Of a stretch of DNA of 64,000 bases, positions 42,963-51,757 are shown in pieces. Source of the DNA: Parablautia muri (GTDB taxonomy: Bacteria; Bacillota; Clostridia; Lachnospirales; Lachnospiraceae). The stretch covers positions 1-64,000 of the forward strand of contig NZ_QZDT01000024.1 of NCBI RefSeq assembly GCF_009917485.1, read 5' to 3'. Both the position numbers and the translations under genes were made by a program. Position 1 is the stretch's first letter, and every line of letters starts with the position of its first letter. Below the pieces are notes generated by a model. It had not been told where the DNA came from. It did no database searches and was given only the letters and a program-made list of their open reading frames with translations.

Positions 42963-44144
42963 TCAATAAGCAAGCGCAGCTTCCAAATCAGCAATTAAAT
43001 CCTCTGTGCCCTCCAGCCCGCAATGAATACGGATAATGTTCTGGCTTCCCCGAAGCTTTTTGCATTCTTCTTCTCCTGTTCTCGCATGGGGAAGGAATAC
43101 AAGGCTTTCAAATCCTCCCCAAGATACACCAATTTTAAAGATATTCAGCCTCTCGGCCACCTTCGCTGCATCCTCTGTGCTTCCATCTATTTCAAAGCTT
43201 AATAATCCTGTATTTCCCTGTTGCTGGCGCTTCATCAGCTCATACTGGGGATGAGAAGGAAGTCCCGGATAATTTACCTTTCTCACCCTGGGGTGCTTGT
43301 CTAAAAACTCCGCCACTGCCATAGCGGTTTTTTGATGCTGCGCAATGCGGACTTCCATGGTGCGCAGTCCCCTTATCATCAGCCAGGCCTCCATAGGGCC
43401 CACAATTCCTCCAAAAAGCTCCCGGTTTTCCAAAAGCTTATGAAACAGTTCTTTATCCTTTACCGCCAACATTCCCCCAATGAGATCGCTGTGGCCCCCA
43501 ATATACTTAGACGTGGTGTGCATGACAATGTCTGCGCCCAAATCCAGAGGCTGCTGGTAAATAGGAGTACAGTATGTATTATCAATGTATACCTTAGCCC
43601 CTGCCTTCTTGGCCAGTTCAGACACACCTCGGATATCCTGAAGGGAAAAGACCAGAGAAGACGGACTCTCCAGGATAATCAGATCGGTACGCTCAGTCAT
43701 ACTTTCCTCAAATTCCTCCAAACGGTCTCCCTCCACATATGTAACTGTTATGTTCATATGTTCCTTCGCATATCCATTCAGGAAGCTTTTTAGCGGCCCA
43801 TAAGCGTTATGAATGCAAATCACATGGCTTCCTGTCTTGCAGACCGTAAGTACTGCTGCAGTAGCTGCCGCCATTCCGGAAGCATAAGCTAATGCGCCTA
43901 CGCCGTGCTCTAATGCCCCTATTTTATCTTCCAGAATACGGACGGTAGGATTTTGCACCCTCCCGTAACAATATTTATGCTTGTCTCTCCGGTCAAAATC
44001 ATAATAGTCGTCCAAGGTCTCAAATACATTCAGCGAATTCATAAAAACAGGCGGTACAATGGCATTGTAATAATGTTCATACTCCTCCCCATAGTGCGCT
44101 GCAATCAGCTTGCTGCTCTTTAAATATTGGTTCTGATCTGACAT
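42963..44144 (-). CDS. Trans-sulfuration PLP enzyme (cystathionine synthase/lyase or methionine gamma-lyase type)
   Basis: A 393-aa Cys/Met-metabolism PLP enzyme. The cofactor lysine is in HTTSKYIGGHSDLIGG near 210, DNTYCTPIYQQPL near 185 holds the pyridine Asp, and YCYGRVQNPTVRILE at about 58-72 is the substrate-loop motif. Fold and length are normal. The exact reaction (cystathionine gamma-synthase, beta- or gamma-lyase) cannot be fixed from sequence alone. GGAG precedes the ATG. No S-box or T-box element was found in the 120 bp upstream. Confidence 0.85.
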   Translation of the reverse strand: MSDQNQYLKSSKLIAAHYGEEYEHYYNAIVPPVFMNSLNVFETLDDYYDFDRRDKHKYCYGRVQNPTVRILEDKIGALEHGVGALAYASGMAAATAAVLTVCKTGSHVICIHNAYGPLKSFLNGYAKEHMNITVTYVEGDRLEEFEESMTERTDLIILESPSSLVFSLQDIRGVSELAKKAGAKVYIDNTYCTPIYQQPLDLGADIVMHTTSKYIGGHSDLIGGMLAVKDKELFHKLLENRELFGGIVGPMEAWLMIRGLRTMEVRIAQHQKTAMAVAEFLDKHPRVRKVNYPGLPSHPQYELMKRQQQGNTGLLSFEIDGSTEDAAKVAERLNIFKIGVSWGGFESLVFLPHARTGEEECKKLRGSQNIIRIHCGLEGTEDLIADLEAALAY

Positions 44145-44263
44145 AGCCTTTTCTCCTTCAAGGTAAAATTATTTGCTGGATTTTGTAGCAATGTACCATT
44201 TGAGGTCATTCTTTGATTCTTATGATAACACCCTGATTGAAAAAAGCAACCCTAAAGCCATCC

Positions 44264-44911
44264 CTATCTTACATAAATGCCAGTAAGACACATATCCTCA
44301 TTATATGTCAACCGATAAGTGGCACTTACGTTTTCATACGTAACAACAATCTCTCCTACTGCATAATGCCTGCTTCCTTGCACCAATTCCACCATATATA
44401 CTGCGCCAAACTGTTTACGTTCTCCCCAATCATCGGACAGCAGTTTTTTTGCATCATTCATTGTTTCTGCATTTAATATGGATTCCATCTGCGGGATGGC
44501 GCCTTCCTGTAAAGCAGCATAATCTTCTGCATCCAATAGCGCTACTGTTTCTTTCATAGCAGCTTCTACCTGCTCCTTACTAAAATATTTGCTCTGCTCA
44601 ATATCAAAACTTTTCGGCAGCATCCAAAATACAAATACTATCAGTAAAACCAATATCACAACGATAGGAATTACGATTTTCAGTACTTGATTCCTAACAT
44701 ATCGCTTCTGCTCCTCCAGCGGAATATTTTCGTTAAATCCCTCTGCAATTTCCTTTACCGTTCCCATCTGAGAAATAATATCTTCCAGCCGTTCCCCCTG
44801 CTTCAACCGCAGATGAATATCCATCAATAACTGCTTCTTAATCTCTTTTTTCTTTTCGCCATTACATTTTATTTTTCTTGCAATAGCCTTTACGTACCTC
44901 TCTGCATTCAT
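44264..44911 (-). CDS. HAAS-domain membrane protein with DUF3887 domain
   Basis: A 215-aa protein. The N-terminal ~70 residues are the helical HAAS (DUF1700-like) domain (KKEIKKQLLMDIHLRLKQG, EDIISQMG). One membrane helix follows (about 76-97), then an outside DUF3887-like domain (LLDAEDYAALQEGAIPQM). GGAGGATTAA serves both the PadR stop and this ATG. Such proteins are normally encoded right after a PadR regulator. Confidence 0.85.
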   Translation of the reverse strand: MNAERYVKAIARKIKCNGEKKKEIKKQLLMDIHLRLKQGERLEDIISQMGTVKEIAEGFNENIPLEEQKRYVRNQVLKIVIPIVVILVLLIVFVFWMLPKSFDIEQSKYFSKEQVEAAMKETVALLDAEDYAALQEGAIPQMESILNAETMNDAKKLLSDDWGERKQFGAVYMVELVQGSRHYAVGEIVVTYENVSATYRLTYNEDMCLTGIYVR

Positions 44912-44914
44912 TGC

Positions 44915-45250
44915 TTAATCCTCCATTATCTTCGATATCCCATCAGAAATCCGTTTCCAGACAGCTTCTATTTCATCTAGTGTTTTTTGCCCGGCTCGGG
45001 TAATTTCGTAATATTTTCTTGGCACCTGCTTCCCCTCGGCCTCGCTCCACCTGCTTACCACCAGCTTATCATCTTCCAGGCGATAGAGGACCGGATATAA
45101 AGTACCATCCTTTAATAAAAATGTTTCTTCGCTCTTTTCTTTCATCTCTTGAATAATTTGATATCCATATTTAGGTTCCGATTTCAGCAGTCTTAAGACG
45201 AGCATATCCAAGACGCCTTTCTTCATTTGTCGTTCATATTTATCATTCAT
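44915..45250 (-). CDS. PadR-family transcriptional regulator
   Basis: A 111-aa winged-helix repressor: KGVLDMLVLRLLKSEPKYGYQ... and the wing TLYPVLYRLEDDKLVVSRW near 50-68. GAGGTAAAGT precedes the ATG. It forms an operon with the HAAS gene, separated by three bases, and very likely regulates it. Confidence 0.93.
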   Translation of the reverse strand: MNDKYERQMKKGVLDMLVLRLLKSEPKYGYQIIQEMKEKSEETFLLKDGTLYPVLYRLEDDKLVVSRWSEAEGKQVPRKYYEITRAGQKTLDEIEAVWKRISDGISKIMED

Positions 45251-45639
45251 ACTTTACCTCATATACTTTGTATTACAAGGTATATTATAAAGCAAAAGTT
45301 TGATAAAGTCAACCGCTTAGCATATGCAGGGAAAACCCTTCCCTTACACTGGGAGATGATACCACCAAGATTTTTTTGAATACAAAGGACAATCTGCACG
45401 ATGTTGATCCGTACAAACACCAAAGGCATGGTTCTCCCACAGCAAATTTCTACAGCCTCTAATAAAGAGAGGATTCTCATAAAGAATCCTCTCCATATTT
45501 GCATTGAACCCTCCATATTGCCGCTTTGCGGCAACTTAAATCCGAAGGAAGAATCCTTGTTTTCTAAGGCATCCTTCCAGATGCGCTGCTTTCGTTGTTC
45601 TTAAGCAGCGTTTTTTGGCCCTTAGAACTTATCTTCACG
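45251..45639. other. Intergenic region with three hairpins
   Basis: A perfect stem GAGAGGATTCT/AGAATCCTCTC (45467-45493) is followed by TTGCCGC/GCGGCAA (45518-45534), which has the same plan as 15064-15080. Then CGCTGCTT/AAGCAGCG runs into TTTTTT on the plus strand (about 45590-45623). The 91-codon minus frame at 45259-45534 has no ribosome site and is not called. Confidence 0.45.
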
Positions 45640-46854
45640 TTATTTTCTATTCCTTTTTCTTTGCTCCGCAGGATTTGCGTTTTCTTCCTGCTGCGCTTTT
45701 TTCTGTGGCTGCGCTTTCATTTTTAAGGCGTTTCTTTTATTTACGCTTTCTCTAAGCAGCGCATAGCAGGTCGACATCAGCGGAATAAACATCAGCATTC
45801 CACTAACCCCAAACAGGCTGCCACCTATACTGACAGCCATCAGCACCCAGATTGAAGGAAGTCCTACGGAATTTCCCACCACCTTAGGATAAATCAGGTT
45901 TCCTTCTATTTGCTGCAGCACCAGAAACATCACTACAAACCAAAGAGCCTGTAAGGGATTGTTCATCAGAATCAGGAAGGCCCCCACCGCACACCCAATA
46001 AAAGCTCCCACAATGGGAATCAATGCCGTAATTGCAATCAATACTCCGACCACAAGCGCATAGGGCATACCGGCAATAGACATACAAACAACAAACATGG
46101 ATCCTAAAATCACCGCCTCAAGGCATTGTCCTGTAATAAAACTACTAAAGTTTTTGTACAAAAGGCTGCAAATTTCTAATACCTTATCCCCTATACTCAT
46201 CGGCAAATAGGCTGAAATGATTCTTTTTCCCTGATTTGAAAGCCGCTCCTTCTGGGAAAGAATGTATAAGGCAAAGACAAAGGCAATCACGCCGTTTACT
46301 ACGCCGGAAATAATGCTGCCTGCTACGGTAAATGTAGAATTTATCATATTTCCTGCGCCATTTTTCAAAAAGGAAATGATACTTGCCACGATACTATCCC
46401 AATTCATTTCCATTGATTCCAATTGCTTTATCCAGTCCATAAGAATTGGCTCGTTCTTCGCCAGCTCCTCGAACTGATCCAACATGCTATCCATAAAAGC
46501 AGGAATTTTCTTTCCAATTTCCGAGACAGTCAGTGCCATCTGTGGCAGCACCATTCCAAAAACAATCGCAAAGACAAGCACAATCATCACAATGGAAAGC
46601 ACCATGCTCAAAGGCCTTTTCAGCTTCTTTGCCGCCTTCCCCTTCCAGCCTTTTAGAAGCTTTTCCTCTATTGCTTTCATCAGAATATTTAAAATGAAAG
46701 CAACCACTCCGCCATAAAGAAATGGTTTCAAAATATCCACTAAAAAAGCTGCGCCTGAAAATATCTTTTCACTGTAAATGATCCCCAGCACTAAAAGAGC
46801 TGCTAATAGCATCAAGTTTCTAATCTGCCTTATTTTCTCCTTATTAAAGCCCAT
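45640..46854 (-). CDS. AI-2E family transporter (PerM type)
   Basis: A 404-aa membrane protein with about eight helices, a large soluble loop near 95-160, and the family's C-terminal IEGNLIYPKVVGNSVGLP motif near 320-340. The basic, Gln-rich tail is extra. Members export small molecules or ions; AI-2 export is shown for only a few. GGAGG precedes the ATG. It is divergent from a TetR gene, a usual regulator/transporter pair. Confidence 0.9.
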   Translation of the reverse strand: MGFNKEKIRQIRNLMLLAALLVLGIIYSEKIFSGAAFLVDILKPFLYGGVVAFILNILMKAIEEKLLKGWKGKAAKKLKRPLSMVLSIVMIVLVFAIVFGMVLPQMALTVSEIGKKIPAFMDSMLDQFEELAKNEPILMDWIKQLESMEMNWDSIVASIISFLKNGAGNMINSTFTVAGSIISGVVNGVIAFVFALYILSQKERLSNQGKRIISAYLPMSIGDKVLEICSLLYKNFSSFITGQCLEAVILGSMFVVCMSIAGMPYALVVGVLIAITALIPIVGAFIGCAVGAFLILMNNPLQALWFVVMFLVLQQIEGNLIYPKVVGNSVGLPSIWVLMAVSIGGSLFGVSGMLMFIPLMSTCYALLRESVNKRNALKMKAQPQKKAQQEENANPAEQRKRNRK

Positions 46855-47143
46855 TCTGTGTACCTCCGTAAATGCAACTGTTCTTATTACTATTCCTTGA
46901 TAGAATATTAGACTCTTTTTATCATTTATTCAACCCTAAATCATTAACCAATACATTCATTTTTATTTCAATGTTACTATGAATGGCCTAAGCTGTTACT
47001 TATTGCCACCACTCTTTTTCTTGTGATATACTATAAAGGCAATTTCCCGAATTCATCAACCTAATCCTATAAGCTTATAGGCATATAAACCGTATATGAT
47101 TTCGTTCATTTCCAAAAAATAAATAATCAGAAAGGCTGTTAAT

Positions 47144-47758
47144 ATGCTAAATCCGGACAAATATAATCAAATTTTAGATGCGCTTCAAAGTCTTTTAAAA
47201 GACAAAGATATCCGCAAAATCTCTGTCAGCGAAATCGCCCAGACAGCAGGCATAGGTAAGGGAAGTATTTATTATTATTTCCCCTCCAAAGAAGCGATTT
47301 TAGAAGCCTTAATAGAACGGAATTATGAAACCACATTAAGCACGGCCAAAGCTTTAGCCAAGCAGCGGGAGGTTTCCCCCTTCACGCGGATGGCTATGCT
47401 CTTTCAGGCTTGCCGAAATTCTTCCGGGGCATTTTTAAATCAGGATACAACGGTTGCCGGAATCAGCACAAAAGACATGCTTCTTTTACACCATAAATAT
47501 TTAAACTATTTAATCACGGAGCTTAAGCCTGAGCTGGCACTGATCATTCAGCAGGGAATTGAAACTGGTGATATCCATTTTGACCATCCCGCCGCTTTGG
47601 CAGAAATTGTATTGATTGTTCTTGCAATAAAGCTGGACAACTCGCTGATTCCCTCCTCATCGGAAGAAATTGAAAATACTATTCTGGGGCTGATTTCCTT
47701 GTTGGAAAAAGGAACCGAAAACCCTGCTGGGTCTTTAAATTTTCTTATGGCCATATAA
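47144..47758 (+). CDS. TetR/AcrR-family regulator
   Basis: A 204-aa repressor. The N-terminal HTH (residues 7-52; ISVSEIAQTAGIGKGSIYYY) is canonical and the helical C-terminal domain binds an unknown ligand. AGAAAGG precedes the ATG. It is divergent from the AI-2E permease across 290 bp. A long stem with AACCCCG/CGGGGTT arms behind it (about 47767-47822) is a possible terminator. Confidence 0.92.
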   Translation: MLNPDKYNQILDALQSLLKDKDIRKISVSEIAQTAGIGKGSIYYYFPSKEAILEALIERNYETTLSTAKALAKQREVSPFTRMAMLFQACRNSSGAFLNQDTTVAGISTKDMLLLHHKYLNYLITELKPELALIIQQGIETGDIHFDHPAALAEIVLIVLAIKLDNSLIPSSSEEIENTILGLISLLEKGTENPAGSLNFLMAI

Positions 47759-47848
47759 CGTCAACAACCCCGCTGCAAGCAGCGTAGCATCAAATTTGCA
47801 AGGCTGCAAGGCAACGGGGTTTGGTTCACAAATTCTTAAATATCAACT

Positions 47849-47883
47849 AAAGAACTGTTAAAGTTAATTCTTAACAGTTCCTT
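47849..47883 (-). repeat. Inverted repeat AACTGTTAAA family, copy 2, at a gene end
   Basis: AAGAACTGTTAAAG pairs with CTTAACAGTTCCTT with a short loop. The stop codon of the P-loop kinase gene (47871-47873) is inside the right arm, so it may terminate that gene. Its arms match 42833-42875. Confidence 0.5.
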
Positions 47884-48434
47884 AAACTCTCATCAAGAGA
47901 ATGTATGTACTCCATAACCTGTCTTTCCAAATCTTCTTTCGTCCCATCATTCACAATATAATGATCCGCAATTGCAATGGGCCCGCCCTTTTCAAGATTT
48001 TCAATTTCTGCTATATCACGCCCTGTGGCTTCGTCCACACTGAGCGGGCGCACCGGTCTGTTTTCAAGTCTGTCATACCGGTCTTTTCGATCCGAAATAA
48101 TACACAATATCGTCAGCACATCCCCTAAATTTTCCCGCAGGTATTTATACTCAGACCAGGAATAGAGCCCATCCACAACTACATTCCCTTTCGAGAGCAG
48201 CTCTTTTATCCTGGGAAGCAGCTTCACCGCATATGCAGCCTGTCCATACTTTTCCCTTAATTCTTCCCGGACCATCCTTTCATTGTCTGGCGTAATCTCC
48301 ATTCCTCTTTCCTCTAAGGTGTCAAGTGTAACGCCTCCGAAATATACTTTTTCCCAATTGTCAGCAACAAACAAATCTGTGGCTACGGATTTACCGGAGC
48401 CACACATTCCTACCACAGCAACAACTCTGTTCAT
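47871..48434 (-). CDS. P-loop nucleotide/dephospho-CoA kinase-like protein
   Basis: A 187-aa kinase-fold protein. Walker A is GMCGSGKSV (residues 9-17), and a lid with RDIAEIENLEKGG lies near 140. The family is close to archaeal-type dephospho-CoA kinase or adenylate-kinase-like AAA ATPases; the true substrate is unknown. AGAGGTAGAATAA precedes the ATG. The gene downstream on the same strand is far off, so it appears to end its transcription unit. Confidence 0.8.
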   Translation of the reverse strand: MNRVVAVVGMCGSGKSVATDLFVADNWEKVYFGGVTLDTLEERGMEITPDNERMVREELREKYGQAAYAVKLLPRIKELLSKGNVVVDGLYSWSEYKYLRENLGDVLTILCIISDRKDRYDRLENRPVRPLSVDEATGRDIAEIENLEKGGPIAIADHYIVNDGTKEDLERQVMEYIHSLDESLRNC

Positions 48435-48486
48435 TTATTCTACCTCTCTTATTGACACATCATAACAGTTTGGAGAATCCAAACTG

Positions 48487-48711
48487 CTACACATCTTCCT
48501 TCGGTTTCTTAAGTCTGATGGAATCCATATCCTGGACCAACTCTGTAGCCCGCTCCACGTCAGCCTCATTAATTCGAACCGTAAACATACTTTTTTCTTT
48601 TCTCTTTTCTCCTCCAAAAAGCCTGGAGAAGAAGGAACGTTCCTGCCATTCTATAAAATAAGATATTCTGTTTTCCAAAAAAACCTTCTCCAGCTTTTCC
48701 TTGCTGTCCAT
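48487..48711 (-). CDS. Small conserved-looking protein of unknown function
   Basis: A 74-aa protein (MDSKEKLEKVFLENRISYF..., then ERSFFSRLFGGEKRKEKSMF). It resembles DUF2007-type small signal-like proteins only in outline. ATG 48711 follows AGAGG; an alternative start at 48777 has GGAG at 7 bp and would add 22 residues. It precedes the P-loop kinase by 52 bp and may be in its operon. Confidence 0.55.
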   Translation of the reverse strand: MDSKEKLEKVFLENRISYFIEWQERSFFSRLFGGEKRKEKSMFTVRINEADVERATELVQDMDSIRLKKPKEDV

Positions 48712-49011
48712 GCTATATCCTCTGCAAAAGGACACCTCCCTGTTAAACGTGATTGAATCGAAAGAAAGTGATGTCATACTGGTTCTCCACTCTTCTCAGC
48801 CCGAACTTAAATGTATGTGTAATTAAATATCATATACAAACAAACTCAGACGTGAAATTTTTACATACTCAATTATGTTAACTAAATGTATTATAATTCA
48901 TTCTCCTCAATTTTTTCAACAAAAAAATGAAATTTCTTTACTTACAATTTTTTTCCGAAAGAAATTGCCAAACGCCTGTTACAACTTATTATACAATCTT
49001 CCAAAAAAGAG

Positions 49012-49040
49012 TTGACAAAATATGCCCTCAATGATATTAT
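49012..49040 (+). promoter_or_regulatory. Promoter of the tRNA-Pro gene
   Basis: TTGACA (49012-49017) and TATTAT (49035-49040) are 17 bp apart, about 30 bp before the tRNA. Confidence 0.85.
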
Positions 49041-49068
49041 AAAATGCGTGGTTTACAAATAATCATTT

Positions 49069-49141
49069 CGGGGTGTGGCTCAGGTGGTAGAGCGCTACTT
49101 TAGGGAAGTAGAGGCCGCAAGTTCAAGTCTTGTCACTCCGA
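49069..49141 (+). tRNA. tRNA-Pro with anticodon AGG
   Basis: A 73-nt cloverleaf. The acceptor CGGGGTG/CACTCCG has the Pro-specific C1-G72 pair and discriminator A (49141). The D stem is GCTC/GAGC. The anticodon stem CTACT/AGTAG holds loop TTAGGGA with anticodon AGG at 49102-49104 and G37. The T stem is GCAAG/CTTGT with loop TTCAAGT. No CCA is encoded. Confidence 0.95.
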
Positions 49142-49147
49142 TTACTT

Positions 49148-49201
49148 AAAAGCCTTTTAAAATGCGGTATTTGAGGTATTCAAGCATTTTAGGGCTTTTT
49201 T
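49148..49201 (+). terminator. Terminator of the tRNA-Pro gene
   Basis: AAAAGCC...AAAATGC pairs with GCATTTT...GGGCTTTT and runs into six T residues. It follows the tRNA at once. Confidence 0.85.
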
Positions 49202-49364
49202 GTTACAATACGCTGGATACAGCGTTTGTTATACCCCTATTTCTTTGCTGTGAGCTGTTTCTTTTAACAATTCGTTTTGGACTGCTCCTACTTACAATAC
49301 CGCCACAGAGAGTCCTGTTTATTGGTATCATGCAGTCGTTTATTAGACAAGTTCCCTTTTACAC

Positions 49365-49394
49365 AGACAGGCTGGCCAAGCGGCCAGCCTGTCT
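49365..49394. terminator. Hairpin after pepD, likely terminator
   Basis: AGACAGGCTGGCC (49365-49377) pairs perfectly with GGCCAGCCTGTCT (49382-49394) around AAGC. It lies 12 bp past the pepD stop. A T-rich tail is weak on the minus strand. Confidence 0.6.
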
Positions 49395-49406
49395 AAAACT
49401 TATTCT

Positions 49407-50906
49407 TTATAGTGCCTCCAACAGGCTAAGCAGATAATGCCATACTCTTTCTGTAGATGAAATACAAAGTCCTTCCTCTGCCGTATGGATATTTCTCATA
49501 TCCGGTCCTATGGACACACAGTCTAATCCCGGTATTTTATGTGCCAGCAGGCCGCATTCCACGCCCGCATGAATTGCTTTCACCACAGGCTCCTCATGAT
49601 ACATTTCTCTATATATCTCCACCATTTTATCGCGAAGAGGGGATTCCTTCTTATACGCCCATCCGGGATAATCACCGGTCACTTCCATCTCAGCGCCTGC
49701 CAGGTACGCCATACTTTTCAGTTTCCCAATCAAAGCCTTTTTAGAGCTTTCCAAAGAGCTGCGCACGGATATCCCTACATGGATGCAGCCTTCCTCTGTA
49801 CTGAGAAGTCCCGGGTTTAAGGATGTTTCCACCAGCCCTTCCATAGCACTGCTCATAGCCTGAACGCCGTAAGGAATGCTGTTTAAAAGGCAGATTGCCT
49901 TTTGGCTGTCCTGTTCTCCTATTACCATATCCTCCGCCAGTTTAGCGGAAACCACTTCCAGCTTCACATCCTTATCCTTGTCAGAAAGCTCACTTTTAAA
50001 TTCCCTTCCTAACTTCTCGCAAGTATGGCGCAGCAGTGCAACACATCCCTGCTCTGAAAATTCTCCCTGCATGATTTTATATCTGTTATCCCCATTTTCA
50101 TATCCGGTAATCAGAATACGCGCTTTGGCGTAAGCGGGAATTGCGTTATCCGCAACGCCTCCCTCAAGATCTTTTATACAGATATCCAGTCTTTCAGAAA
50201 GCTTAAAAAGTGTTCTGCCAAGCAAACATATGGCATTACCGCGTTCTTTCTTGATTTCCTCTCCGGAATGCCCGCCTTTTAAACCGCTCACACAAATTTC
50301 ACATAAAATGCCTTTTCGTTTTTGGGTTTCATGGTCAAGATTTATATTGACCCTTGCGCCGCCTGCACAGCCTGAGAGAAAGATTCCTTCTTCCTCCGAA
50401 TCTAAATTAATCAACCGTTTTGCTTTAAGAGGGGCCACGTCAAGCGCTCTCGCACCATCCATCCCCACTTCTTCGTCCACTGTAAAGACCAGCTCGATCC
50501 TGGGGTGCTTATACTTATTGCTGTCTAAAAGTGCCAGACCATAAGCCACTGCGATTCCATCATCACCGCCAAGGCTGGTGCCGTCAGCCATCAGCCAGTC
50601 GCCTTCCACGAAAAGCTTTAGTCCTTCCTTTGTCATATCAATCGGACAGTCCGGCTTTTTTACCGCCACCATGTCCATATGTCCCTGCAGCATAACAGGA
50701 GCATGGTCTTCATAGCCGGGAGTAGCATCCTTAATAATAATGACGTTACCTATCCCATCCTGATAATGTTCCAAATCCCGCTGTCTGGCAAACCGTGCCA
50801 GATAACTGCTGATCCCATCGGTATTTCCCGATCCATGCGGCATTGAACATATTTCCTCAAAGAAATAAAACACATCCCCGGGTTCCAAATTACTTCGTGC
50901 TCTCAT
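49407..50906 (-). CDS. pepD: Aminoacyl-histidine dipeptidase (PepD, M20 family)
   Basis: A 499-aa cytosolic zinc dipeptidase. Metal and catalytic motifs are QGHMDMV near 79-85, GGDDGIAVAYGLALLD near 118-133 (bridging Asp), DEEVGMDGA near 148 (Glu base and ligand), GLKGGHSGEEI near 215 and HAGVECGLL near 455. Family length is about 485-500. AAGGGAGGGA precedes the ATG, which is only 16 bases after a terminator, so the gene may have no promoter of its own. Confidence 0.93.
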   Translation of the reverse strand: MRARSNLEPGDVFYFFEEICSMPHGSGNTDGISSYLARFARQRDLEHYQDGIGNVIIIKDATPGYEDHAPVMLQGHMDMVAVKKPDCPIDMTKEGLKLFVEGDWLMADGTSLGGDDGIAVAYGLALLDSNKYKHPRIELVFTVDEEVGMDGARALDVAPLKAKRLINLDSEEEGIFLSGCAGGARVNINLDHETQKRKGILCEICVSGLKGGHSGEEIKKERGNAICLLGRTLFKLSERLDICIKDLEGGVADNAIPAYAKARILITGYENGDNRYKIMQGEFSEQGCVALLRHTCEKLGREFKSELSDKDKDVKLEVVSAKLAEDMVIGEQDSQKAICLLNSIPYGVQAMSSAMEGLVETSLNPGLLSTEEGCIHVGISVRSSLESSKKALIGKLKSMAYLAGAEMEVTGDYPGWAYKKESPLRDKMVEIYREMYHEEPVVKAIHAGVECGLLAHKIPGLDCVSIGPDMRNIHTAEEGLCISSTERVWHYLLSLLEAL

Positions 50907-50921
50907 ACTGTCCCTCCCTTA

Positions 50922-50953
50922 AGAAAAAAGACCTTATCATACGAATAAGGTCT
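50922..50953 (-). terminator. Terminator of the infC-rpmI-rplT operon
   Basis: AGACCTTAT (50929-50937) pairs with ATAAGGTCT (50945-50953) and is followed on the minus strand by TTTTTTCTT. It ends about 15 bp before the pepD start. Confidence 0.9.
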
Positions 50954-51055
50954 CCGGTTCTTTTGTAACGATATGCAAGCTTTTCAAAAAATGTGACTGC
51001 GTTTAATTTATCTAAGGTCAGCCCGCAATGAATCCATATAACATTTATTCATTGA

Positions 51056-51412
51056 CTAAGCAAGCTTGCTCTTTGCAACTTCTGCCAGTGCCTTAAAGCT
51101 CTCTGCATCATTTACTGCCATCTCAGCAAGCATTTTTCTGTTGATCTCCACCTCTGCAAGCTTAAGCCCATACATAAACTTACTGTATGATAAACCGTTT
51201 AATCTGGCAGCCGCATTGATACGCGCAATCCAAAGTCTTCTAAACTGACGCTTTCTCTCCTTACGTCCGGCATAGGAAGTAGCTAACGCTCTCATTACGG
51301 ACTGCTTTGCCACTCTATACTGCTTGCTCCTTGCTCCTCTGTAGCCCTTCGCAAGCTTTAATACTCTATTGTGTTTTCTTCTGGCATTCATACCGCCTTT
51401 AATTCTTGCCAT
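51056..51412 (-). CDS. rplT: 50S ribosomal protein L20
   Basis: A 118-aa protein with the L20 start ([20 protein letters not shown]), the basic RNA-binding middle ([21 protein letters not shown]) and a normal length. GAGGATTAGAT precedes the ATG. It is the last gene of infC-rpmI-rplT. In Firmicutes L20 represses its own operon through the infC leader. Confidence 0.97.
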   Translation of the reverse strand: MARIKGGMNARRKHNRVLKLAKGYRGARSKQYRVAKQSVMRALATSYAGRKERKRQFRRLWIARINAAARLNGLSYSKFMYGLKLAEVEINRKMLAEMAVNDAESFKALAEVAKSKLA

Positions 51413-51484
51413 ATCTAATCCTCCTTAAACTGATAAATGTCTCTGAAATCTAAATCAAATAAACCTCATATTTGCCTATCTCTT

Positions 51485-51682
51485 TTATAAATAAGGCATA
51501 ACCTTCTTCATGTTCTTAACATTTGTCTGATCGGTGATAGCAGGTTTCCTTAAATTCCTTTTCCTCTTGGCCGTCTTCTTGGTTAAAATATGGCTTTTAT
51601 AAGCTTTACTTCTCTTTAATTTACCTGTTCCTGTAGCTTTAAAACGCTTTGCAGCTGCTCTTTTTGTTTTCATTTTAGGCAT
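51485..51682 (-). CDS. rpmI: 50S ribosomal protein L35
   Basis: A 65-aa basic protein: [20 protein letters not shown], then [16 protein letters not shown] and a short tail. Length and context (between infC and rplT) are normal. CAGGAGG precedes the ATG. Confidence 0.97.
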   Translation of the reverse strand: MPKMKTKRAAAKRFKATGTGKLKRSKAYKSHILTKKTAKRKRNLRKPAITDQTNVKNMKKVMPYL

Positions 51683-51757
51683 AACTGATTCCTCCTGTAT
51701 ATTAATATTTGATTTCTGCCGACAGGCATGTCCCTGTCATCTATTTTAACTGGCAGG

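Noticed and set aside
44145-44263. S-box or T-box leader of the trans-sulfuration gene
   Set aside because: No specifier stem, no GGTGG T-box sequence and no S-box core were found in the short upstream region.
45259-45534. 91-codon minus-strand frame
   Set aside because: No ribosome site, crosses two hairpins, no known family.
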